62,021 nt of DNA from assembly GCA_003963115.1 (NCBI GenBank), contig RXJQ01000062.1:25289-87309 (forward strand), in the 5' to 3' direction. Each line of letters opens with the position of its first letter. The stretch's first letter is position 1. Under the pieces are notes generated by a model. It was not told the DNA's origin. It saw nothing but the letters and a program-made list of their open reading frames with translations, and did no database searches. The DNA is from Burkholderiales bacterium. GTDB taxonomy: Bacteria > Pseudomonadota > Gammaproteobacteria > Burkholderiales > Burkholderiaceae_C. Positions 52,434 through 60,956 of this stretch are shown here, in pieces. A program made the position numbers and the translations under genes.

Positions 52434-53054
52434 TCAGACCTTCCCTTCCAGCCTCAGCAACTCGTATTCGGCATGGTGCGACACCATCTGCGCCAGGCCA
52501 TCGACCAGCGCGTCGTAGCTGATGGGCGGGTTCGGGTCATTGAGGTAGTGCATCAGCGTGAACATGCCGCCGTGGATGAAGATGTAACCCATGGTGGGCA
52601 GATTCTGTAGCCGCATGAAGCGCGGGTGCTGCATGATGTACTGCATGATGAGTTCGCGCAGCACGCTGCCGATGGGGTGCAGGTCGGTCTTGACCTGAGC
52701 CTGGATGCTTTGCCTTGCGCATTGCAGGTAGCGCCCATCGTTGCGCTGCAAAAGCTCGCCCAGAGTGTGCAGCATCAGCTTGATGGCCGGGTCGATGTCC
52801 ATCTTGACCAATCGCGGCACCAGTGGCCTGATCACGCCGATCACATCGGCCACCAGCTTCTCGGTCATGGCGGCGTAGATCTCTTCCTTGTTGGCGAAGT
52901 ACTCGTACAGCGAACCCACGCTGATGCCCGCCAGCGTGGCAATGTGGCGCGTGGTGGTGCCAGCCATGCCGTGCTCGGCCACGGCGATGAAGCCGGCCTC
53001 GACGATGGCGTCGACCGTGGCCAGGGCGCGTTGTTGAACCGGCTTGCGTGGCAT
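52434..53054 (-). CDS. TetR-family regulator, first of a tandem pair
   Basis: A 206-aa protein beginning MPRKPVQQRALATVDAIVEA, HTH with HIATLAGISVGSLYEYFANK, followed by a helical ligand pocket (TetR_C-like). It is divergent from the ferritin-like/monooxygenase genes across a 107-nt region holding a 22-bp inverted repeat that overlaps the opposing promoter, so it probably represses both directions. Confidence 0.88.
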   Translation of the reverse strand: MPRKPVQQRALATVDAIVEAGFIAVAEHGMAGTTTRHIATLAGISVGSLYEYFANKEEIYAAMTEKLVADVIGVIRPLVPRLVKMDIDPAIKLMLHTLGELLQRNDGRYLQCARQSIQAQVKTDLHPIGSVLRELIMQYIMQHPRFMRLQNLPTMGYIFIHGGMFTLMHYLNDPNPPISYDALVDGLAQMVSHHAEYELLRLEGKV

Positions 53055-53067
53055 GACCGTATCCGAG

Positions 53068-53097
53068 TTGAATCCGAACAATTGATCGGATTATAGT
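53068..53097 (+). promoter_or_regulatory. Promoter of ferritin-like gene overlapped by TetR operator
   Basis: -35 TTGAAT (53068-53073), 18-nt spacer, -10 TATAGT (53092-53097). The spacer is occupied by AATCCGA-N8-TCGGATT (53071-53092, perfect 7-bp arms around ACAATTGA). Binding there would block the promoter. Confidence 0.6.
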
Positions 53098-53105
53098 GGG
53101 TTTGC

Positions 53106-53121
53106 TTGACGCAAACGTCAA
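53106..53121. promoter_or_regulatory. Second copy of MerR-type operator, TTGACGCAAACGTCAA
   Basis: Identical to the site at 60734 and two bases different from the perfect palindrome at 38192. It lies 9 nt past the -10 box, near the predicted transcription start of the ferritin-like gene. Confidence 0.65.
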
Positions 53122-53161
53122 GTGCATCTCAGCCCTGCTTCAGTGATCCGGAGACAAAACC

Positions 53162-54091
53162 ATGGCCACGATCGACCTCGACCAGATGCTCACCAAGATC
53201 AAGTCCAGCGAATGGGCACTGGCTGAGATCGACTGGGATGCCCCAGGGGCCGAGTTGATCAGCCCCGAGCAATGGCCCAAGCTCAAGGCCTTCATGGCCG
53301 ATCTGATGTGGATCGAGCACGTCGGTGCGCGGGGCTTTGCCGCCATGGCCCGCAACGCGCCGACCGGCACCCTGCGCGAGATCTACACCTACTTCCATGC
53401 CGAAGAGCAGCGCCACGCCAATGCCGAGATGGCCTTGATGAAGCGTTGGGGCATGCTGGACGCCGACACCGATTTGCCCGAGCCCAGCAAGAACCTGCGC
53501 CTGGTCATCGAGTGGCTGGACAAGTGCGCCGACCAGATGCCGTTCTATGTGCTGGGTGCCGTGATCCCCATGCTGGAGATCGCCCTTGATGGTGCCCTGT
53601 GCAAGTTCCTGCTCGACACCGTGGACGACCCGGTCTGCCACCAGGCCTTCGACAAGATCAATGCCGACGAGGCCCGCCACCTGGGCGTGGGCTTCCATGT
53701 GATGGAGATGCAGGGCTATAACAAGACCTTCATCCAGTTGGCCAGGATGGTGCTGCCGCTGCTGGACCCGCGCCTGCTGATCGGCATCCTCATCTACCTG
53801 CCATTGCTCAACAAGATGCGCGACAACATCGTCAAGCTGGGCCTGCCCGAAAAGAAGCTCTATGACGTGATGAAGAAGTTCGGCCAGATCGGCGGGCGAA
53901 CACGCGAGGGCCGTCGCAACCCCTGGTTCATCATCATCAACTCGCATGCCAAGGTGGTGATGAACCGCAGCAAGCGCTTCTACCACGCCCCGGTGGACCT
54001 CATGGTCCGGCTCATCGATCGCATTCCCCAGAAGTGGATGCCGGGTGTGCCCAGGTGGGTCCATGAGCTGACTTGGAAGACGCGCGACTGA
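53162..54091 (+). CDS. Ferritin-like di-iron protein
   Basis: A 309-aa helical protein. Two Glu/His motifs, TYFHAEEQRHANAEMALMKR (about 78-97) and INADEARHLGVGFHVMEMQG (about 166-185), form a probable di-iron carboxylate site like those of ferritin-like oxygenases and reductases. CGGAGA is 7 nt before the ATG. It is followed 11 nt later by a flavin monooxygenase, so the two likely act together. The reaction is unknown. Controlled by a TetR operator and the shared 16-bp palindrome. Confidence 0.8.
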   Translation: MATIDLDQMLTKIKSSEWALAEIDWDAPGAELISPEQWPKLKAFMADLMWIEHVGARGFAAMARNAPTGTLREIYTYFHAEEQRHANAEMALMKRWGMLDADTDLPEPSKNLRLVIEWLDKCADQMPFYVLGAVIPMLEIALDGALCKFLLDTVDDPVCHQAFDKINADEARHLGVGFHVMEMQGYNKTFIQLARMVLPLLDPRLLIGILIYLPLLNKMRDNIVKLGLPEKKLYDVMKKFGQIGGRTREGRRNPWFIIINSHAKVVMNRSKRFYHAPVDLMVRLIDRIPQKWMPGVPRWVHELTWKTRD

Positions 54092-54102
54092 GCCTCCACG
54101 AG

Positions 54103-55533
54103 ATGACACAAGGCATGGGCATGAAAGCACTGGAAGTACTGATCATCGGCGCAGGCTTTGGCGGCCTGGGCGCGGCCATCAAACTGCGTGAAGCGGGCGT
54201 GACGGACTTTGTCATCCTGGAGCGGGCCCATGACATCGGCGGCACCTGGCGAGACAACCAATACCCGGGCGCGGCCTGCGACATTCCCTCGCAGCTGTAT
54301 TCCTACTCCTTCGAGCCCAGCCCGGGCTGGCCGCGCGCCTATGCACGCAGCGGCGAGATCCTGCGCTACATCCAGGACGTGGCCAAGCGTCATGAGCTGA
54401 TGCGCCAGGTCGAGCTGGGGCAGGAGGTCCAGTCCATGGCCTTTGATGAAGCCACGGGCTGCTGGCAGGTTCAGACCACGAAGGGTTGCGTCTGGACGGC
54501 ACGCAGCGTGATCATGGCTTCAGGCGGCTTGAGCAACCCGCAATACCCGAACATCTCCGGGCTGGAAAGCTTTGAAGGCAAGGTCATGCACAGCGCCCGC
54601 TGGGACCACGACTACGACTTCCAAGGCAAGCGCGTCGGGGTGGTGGGCTCAGGCGCCAGTGCCATCCAGATCGTGCCCGAGCTGGTGAAGATGGCAGGCC
54701 ATGTGAAGGTGTTCCAGCGCACGCCGGCCTGGGTGCTGCCCAAGGCCAAGCTGCTGCTGCCCGAAAAGGTCGCGCGCGACGCCTTGTTCTGGGGGCACGA
54801 GGCCATGGCGGTGGGCCTGGTGTGGCGCTCGCCCCTGTCGCGTCTGCTGGAGTGGCGGGCCCGCGCCCACCTCAAGCGCCAGGTGAGCGAGCCCTGGCTG
54901 CGCCGCCAGCTGACGCCGAGCTTCCGCATTGGCTGCAAGCGTGTGTTGATCTCCAACAACTACTACCCGGCCTTGCAGTCGCCCAACTGCAAGCTGCTGA
55001 CCTGGCCGATCGACAGCATCGCGGCACAAGGCATCCGCACCGTGGAAGGTGTCGAGCACCAGCTCGATTGCATCGTGTTCGCCACGGGCTTTGCAGTGGC
55101 CAAGAGCGGCACGCCGTTCGAGATCCTCGGCCGGGGTGGGCGTGTGCTGGCCAAGGAGTGGCAGCGGGGCGCGCAGGCCTTCCGCAGCGTGCATGTGTCC
55201 GGCTACCCGAATCTGTCGATGATCCTGGGGCCCAACTCTGGGCCGGGGCACAACTCGGCCTTGTTCTACATCGAGGCGCAGATCGGCTATGCCGTGCAAT
55301 CGGTGCTGGCGCTGCGCCAGCCAGGCAGCCGCTACCTCGATGTCAAACCCGAGGCGCAGCGCCGCCACAACCAGGCCTTGCAAAAGCGCCTGGCCCGTAC
55401 CAACTGGAACTCGGGTTGCAAGAGCTGGTACCTCACGGCCGATGGCTACAACGCCACCATGTACCCGGGCTTTGCGACGCAGTACGCGAAGCAACTTGCG
55501 AGGCTGGATCTGAGGGATTACGTGCGTGGTTGA
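54103..55533 (+). CDS. Class B flavin monooxygenase (Baeyer-Villiger type)
   Basis: A 476-aa flavoenzyme. It has an FAD Rossmann IIGAGFGGLGAAIKLREAG (about 14-32), GGTWRDNQYPGAACDIPSQL, the fingerprint FEGKVMHSARWDHD (FxGxxxHxxxW, about 157-170), and NADPH Rossmann GVVGSGASAIQIVPEL. It inserts oxygen into ketones or oxidises heteroatoms with NADPH and O2. ATG 54103 is used; ATGs at 54115 and 54121 are alternatives. It partners with the upstream ferritin-like gene. Confidence 0.9.
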   Translation: MTQGMGMKALEVLIIGAGFGGLGAAIKLREAGVTDFVILERAHDIGGTWRDNQYPGAACDIPSQLYSYSFEPSPGWPRAYARSGEILRYIQDVAKRHELMRQVELGQEVQSMAFDEATGCWQVQTTKGCVWTARSVIMASGGLSNPQYPNISGLESFEGKVMHSARWDHDYDFQGKRVGVVGSGASAIQIVPELVKMAGHVKVFQRTPAWVLPKAKLLLPEKVARDALFWGHEAMAVGLVWRSPLSRLLEWRARAHLKRQVSEPWLRRQLTPSFRIGCKRVLISNNYYPALQSPNCKLLTWPIDSIAAQGIRTVEGVEHQLDCIVFATGFAVAKSGTPFEILGRGGRVLAKEWQRGAQAFRSVHVSGYPNLSMILGPNSGPGHNSALFYIEAQIGYAVQSVLALRQPGSRYLDVKPEAQRRHNQALQKRLARTNWNSGCKSWYLTADGYNATMYPGFATQYAKQLARLDLRDYVRG

Positions 55534-55619
55534 TGGCCCGTGCCAGAGCGGCTGTGCCTGTTCGCATGGTGTTGGGCGTGGCGCTGCTGTTGACGGTTCC
55601 TTGCCCGTCTTGGGCCTAG
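55533..55619 (+). pseudogene. Orphan signal peptide ORF (truncated secreted protein?)
   Basis: The ATG overlaps the monooxygenase stop by one base (TGATG). The frame encodes 28 residues: a basic n-region (MARARAAVPVR), hydrophobic core MVLGVALLLTV and PCPSWA, then TAG exactly at the expected cleavage site. This looks like the start of a secreted protein whose body was lost or frameshifted. It could also be a leader peptide. Confidence 0.35.
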
Positions 55620-55758
55620 CCATGGGCGCATGCATGACCATGACGTGATGGATGGGTGCCTGGCGCCAAGGCGGTGCCGGGCCACACCCTCCGGTGCCGA
55701 TCAAGCTTTGCCTGCAGGACCGAGCCTTTCATCCCTGTGTGCTGCCTGCCGAAAAGGC

Positions 55759-55947
55759 ATGTTTCAACGTCCGGCAGTCGAGACGGTTCGCCAACTGCCC
55801 ATACAACTGTCGCGGGCGGATGTCGACATTGATTTTTACATTCTGTTCGCCAAGTCGTTCCAGGCGGCGCACCCCGATCAGGTCGAGCAGATATGGAACG
55901 CGAGCAAAGCGGCGAGGGCCTCGAAAGAAGCCGCCGCCGCTCGCTGA
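55759..55947 (+). CDS. Small hypothetical protein or gene remnant
   Basis: An open frame of 62 codons ending FAKSFQAAHPDQVEQIWNAS followed by a Lys/Ala-rich tail. AAAGG lies very close to the ATG. The amphipathic C-terminal helix looks protein-like, but no family is recognised. It may be the remains of the gene that began at 55533. The rest of 55620-55758 is unassigned. Confidence 0.3.
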   Translation: MFQRPAVETVRQLPIQLSRADVDIDFYILFAKSFQAAHPDQVEQIWNASKAARASKEAAAAR

Positions 55948-55963
55948 TCGATTCAGGCCCGGG

Positions 55964-56401
55964 TCAGGCGCCAATCACCTCGAAGCTCACGTCGACGTTG
56001 TTGCGCGTGGCGTGCGAGTAGGGGCAGATCTGCTCATGCGCCTGCTGCACGAGGCTGCTGAGCTCGGCTTGCGGCAGGCTCTTGTCTTCGATCTTCATCT
56101 TCACGGCCAGGCCGAAGCCGCCACCGTCGCGCGGGCCGATGGACACGGCGCAGGTCACCGTGGCGTCGGCTGCGTTCTTCTTTTGCTGCTTGGCGATGAA
56201 GTCCAGCGCACCGCCAAAGCAAGCGGCGTAACCTGCGGCAAACAGGTCTTCAGGCGTGGTGGTGTTGGGCTTGCCGGGGCCGCCCATGGCCTTGGGCACA
56301 GACAGGTCGACGCTGACGATGCCGTCTTGGGATTGGGTATGGCCGTTGCGCCCGCCTTGAGCGGTGGCGGAGGTGGTGTACAGGGGCTTGATCGTGTCCA
56401 T
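55964..56401 (-). CDS. ohr: Organic hydroperoxide resistance protein (Ohr, OsmC family)
   Basis: A 145-aa thiol peroxidase reducing organic and fatty-acid hydroperoxides. The two catalytic Cys are in GYAACFGGAL (about 61) and EQICPYSHATRNN (about 126). NTTTPEDLFAAGYA is the Ohr signature. It lies directly downstream of katG on the same strand (40 nt), a peroxide-defence pair. Its usual repressor OhrR is not adjacent. Confidence 0.94.
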   Translation of the reverse strand: MDTIKPLYTTSATAQGGRNGHTQSQDGIVSVDLSVPKAMGGPGKPNTTTPEDLFAAGYAACFGGALDFIAKQQKKNAADATVTCAVSIGPRDGGGFGLAVKMKIEDKSLPQAELSSLVQQAHEQICPYSHATRNNVDVSFEVIGA

Positions 56402-56440
56402 GGTGTGACTCCTGAGGTGATGAAAGAAAGAGCGGGGTGA

Positions 56441-58678
<2,238 letters not shown>

Positions 58679-58798
58679 CTAGAGAGCTCGGGGCTTTCGA
58701 TCAAACCAAGAATCTCAATGGGGTTAATAGCGTTCGCCAAATCGTCATACGGGCGCTCCATACTTGATTGCGTCAAGTTATCAAGCTCTTGTGTGTCT

Positions 58799-59233
58799 AT
58801 GAAGTTGCCTGTTGCGATGCCACTGGTGGTGGCCATGGTTCTGGGTGTGATGGGCCAGGTGCGGGGTCAAACGCCGGCGCAATCTGCGACTCAAACGGGC
58901 ACCTCACCCTGCCAGGTAGAAGCCTTGCCGGGAGACTGGCACGAGTTCAGCTGCGATGCGGGAGCATCTGCGGCTGTCCGGACGATGCGCTTTGGCGTGC
59001 TGCTCTCGGGCGGGCATGACGATTCCTCGTCGTCGCTGGCCGTGCGGCTGGGTGCGGTCGAGCTGCCTTGCGACAAGGACAGCAAGACCAGCTCCGAAGG
59101 CGAGTATGGCGACATCAACCTGGCTTGCCGATTCAAGCTGCCTGCTGCCCAACCCGGGTCGAGCAACAAGCTGACGGTGTCACTCAAGGCCAGCCATGTC
59201 AGGCTGGAGCGCTACACGCTCACGACCGAGTGA
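58799..59233 (+). CDS. Exported hypothetical protein (144 aa)
   Basis: A signal peptide MKLPVAMPLVVAMVLGVMGQ, cut after VRGQ, is followed by a small domain with four Cys (PCQVEAL, FSCDAGA, ELPCDKD, NLACRFK) that could form two disulfides. It is rich in Ser. No family is recognised; a periplasmic beta-sandwich is plausible. It is divergent from katG and convergent with the MerR gene. Confidence 0.65.
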   Translation: MKLPVAMPLVVAMVLGVMGQVRGQTPAQSATQTGTSPCQVEALPGDWHEFSCDAGASAAVRTMRFGVLLSGGHDDSSSSLAVRLGAVELPCDKDSKTSSEGEYGDINLACRFKLPAAQPGSSNKLTVSLKASHVRLERYTLTTE

Positions 59234-59252
59234 GGGCGCAAGCCGCTGCAGC

Positions 59253-59687
59253 TCATGCTTTGGATGGCTTGCCCGATCCAGGTGGGGTGATCACCCCTCG
59301 CGCTGCGGCCCGCATGATCTTTCGGAAGGTGGAGCATTCAAGGTGGCTGGGCGCCTTGCAGGCGGCGGCATGTCTCAGGCCATCGCGCATGACGCTCAGT
59401 TCGTGGATGGTTCGATCCAGTTCATCGGCCTTGCTCAGCAGGCGCTGTCTGTCGATCTGAACTTGGCGCTCGGGCGTGAGCATGGCGCCGATCTCGTCGA
59501 GCGAGAAGCCCGCTGCGCGTCCCAGTGCGATCAGGGCCAGCCTGTCGAGCACGCCTGCGTCGAACAGCCGCTTGAGGCCGCGTCTGCCCACCGAGGCGAT
59601 CAGGCCCTTGTCTTCGTAGTAGCGCAAGGTCGAGGCTGGCACGCCGGTGCGTTGCACCACCTCGGAGATGTCCATGGGGCCATTCAT
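59253..59687 (-). CDS. MerR-family regulator with C-terminal Cys/His motif
   Basis: A 144-aa regulator. HTH MDISEVVQRTGVPASTLRYYEDKG spans residues 5-28, and the coiled coil follows ADELDRTIHELSVMRDGLRH. The C-terminal CKAPSHLECSTFRKIMRAA could bind metal or sense redox or thiol stress. It is divergent from a methyltransferase across a region containing a SoxR/CueR-style palindrome, so autoregulation plus activation of the neighbour is expected. Confidence 0.85.
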   Translation of the reverse strand: MNGPMDISEVVQRTGVPASTLRYYEDKGLIASVGRRGLKRLFDAGVLDRLALIALGRAAGFSLDEIGAMLTPERQVQIDRQRLLSKADELDRTIHELSVMRDGLRHAAACKAPSHLECSTFRKIMRAAARGVITPPGSGKPSKA

Positions 59688-59705
59688 CGTTGCAAATACC
59701 TCTTG

Positions 59706-59725
59706 ACCTCAAGTTGACTTGAGGT
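59706..59725. promoter_or_regulatory. MerR-type operator ACCTCAAGT-TG-ACTTGAGGT
   Basis: Nine-base perfect arms around a 2-nt centre, very close to the SoxR consensus. It lies between the divergent merR and methyltransferase genes. TTGACT within the site may serve as the -35 for the methyltransferase. Confidence 0.75.
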
Positions 59726-59779
59726 GGCACAGTGCCATCAACGCCAAGCCCATGCAAGCCGCAAGGAAAGGAAACCGCG

Positions 59780-60634
59780 ATGGATGAGTCAGATTCGGAA
59801 GTCAACCGTGAGCAGTCGGTGTTGTGGAACGGCCCTGGTGGCCGGGCCTGGGTCGAGGCCCAGGCGGTGCTGGACGCCATGTTCAGGCCCTTCGAGAACC
59901 TGCTGGTGGAGGCTGTGGCCTCGGCGGGCCCAATGGCCCAGGTGCTGGACATCGGCTGCGGCACGGGCAGCACCACCTTGGCCATGGCCCGGCGCCTCGG
60001 GGCGCAAGCCGGTTGCACGGGGCTGGACATCTCCGAACCGATGACCGCCTTGGCGCGCCAGCGGGCCAAACGTGAGGGGCTGCATGCGGCCTGCTTCGTG
60101 TGTGCCGACGCGCAGGTGCATGCCTTCGAGCCCGCCGGTTTCGACATGATCGTGTCGCGCTTCGGTGTGATGTTCTTCGAAGACCCCGTGGCGGCGTTTG
60201 CCAACCTGCGGCGCGCGGCCAAGCCTGGTGCCAAGCTCGCCTGCATCGTCTGGCGCAGCCCGCCCGACAACCCCTTCATGACAGCGGCCGAGCGTGCGGC
60301 CGCACCCTTGTTGCCCCATTTGCCACCACGTCAGCCCGGTGCGCCAGGGCAATTCGCCTTTGCCGACCGGGCGCGTGTCACGCAGATCCTCGCCGACAGT
60401 GGCTGGGCGGACATCGACATCCAGCCGCTGGATGTGCGCTGCACGCTCAGCGAAGCAGACCTGATGCGCTACATCAGCCGCTTGGGGCCGGTGGGCCAGC
60501 TTCTGCAACAGCTCGATGAGCCGGACAGGGCCAAGGTGCTCGATGTGATGCGACCGGCGTTCGCGCCCTATGTGCACGCTGGCCAGGCGAGCTACATGGC
60601 GGCTTGCTGGATGGTGACGGCGCGTCAGCCATGA
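59780..60634 (+). CDS. Class I SAM-dependent methyltransferase
   Basis: A 284-aa protein. The SAM motif I VLDIGCGTGSTTLAMARRLG is near 58-77, motif II is in GLDISEPM, and VSRFGVMFFEDPVAAFANLR follows. AAGGAAAGG precedes the ATG at 59780; the longer frame upstream overlaps the operator. It is probably induced by the neighbouring MerR regulator. The substrate is unknown; a volatile or toxic small molecule would fit the stress-type operator. Confidence 0.85.
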   Translation: MDESDSEVNREQSVLWNGPGGRAWVEAQAVLDAMFRPFENLLVEAVASAGPMAQVLDIGCGTGSTTLAMARRLGAQAGCTGLDISEPMTALARQRAKREGLHAACFVCADAQVHAFEPAGFDMIVSRFGVMFFEDPVAAFANLRRAAKPGAKLACIVWRSPPDNPFMTAAERAAAPLLPHLPPRQPGAPGQFAFADRARVTQILADSGWADIDIQPLDVRCTLSEADLMRYISRLGPVGQLLQQLDEPDRAKVLDVMRPAFAPYVHAGQASYMAACWMVTARQP

Positions 60635-60670
60635 CGCACCGCAGCATCGTGAAGCATGTCCTGACCTTGA

Positions 60671-60686
60671 GGTAATGAAAATTACC
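60671..60686. promoter_or_regulatory. Operator-like palindrome GGTAATGAAAATTACC (copy A)
   Basis: Six-base arms GGTAAT/ATTACC around GAAA. A second copy differing by two bases lies 178 nt downstream. ACGACCGTTCGT (60693-60704), another TetR-like symmetric site, follows 6 nt later. The 322-nt stretch 60635-60956 holds no gene and is devoted to such sites. Confidence 0.55.
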
Positions 60687-60733
60687 AAATGAACGACCGT
60701 TCGTAAAAATCAGGGCCAACCCCTTGCGCCTCC

Positions 60734-60749
60734 TTGACGCAAACGTCAA
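60734..60749. promoter_or_regulatory. Third copy of MerR-type operator, TTGACGCAAACGTCAA
   Basis: Identical to 53106-53121. It lies 207 nt upstream of the acyl-CoA dehydrogenase ATG. TTGACG could act as a plus-strand -35; a -10 at the right distance is weak. Confidence 0.65.
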
Positions 60750-60799
60750 GATCCTCATTCGTGAGCCATGCTTGTGTAGCGAGGTGTCGTCTACGACAT

Positions 60800-60813
60800 A
60801 ACCCTTAAGGGTT
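60800..60813. repeat. Perfect palindrome AACCCTTAAGGGTT
   Basis: A 14-bp perfect dyad, extendable with CGACA on the left and TGTCG on the right (one extra base), between the third MerR-type site and the acyl-CoA dehydrogenase. Confidence 0.5.
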
Positions 60814-60848
60814 GTCGTCTGGAATGCCTTGCGATGTCATTTCGAATG

Positions 60849-60864
60849 GGTAATTCAAATTACC
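60849..60864. promoter_or_regulatory. Operator-like palindrome GGTAATTCAAATTACC (copy B)
   Basis: Seven-base arms around CA; partner of copy A at 60671. It lies 93 nt before the acyl-CoA dehydrogenase ATG. Confidence 0.55.
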
Positions 60865-60956
60865 GTTTCGCGTGATGACAGGCGTGGCACTGATCCCATT
60901 GCACCGTAGACAGGCCTCACATAGGCTCACATAGACGATACCGAGGAACCCACAAC

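Noticed and set aside
58760..58785. CTTGATTGCGTCAAG near katG as a fourth copy of the MerR-type operator
   Set aside because: Arms are only five bases and the core lacks the ACGTCAA half; not the same motif.
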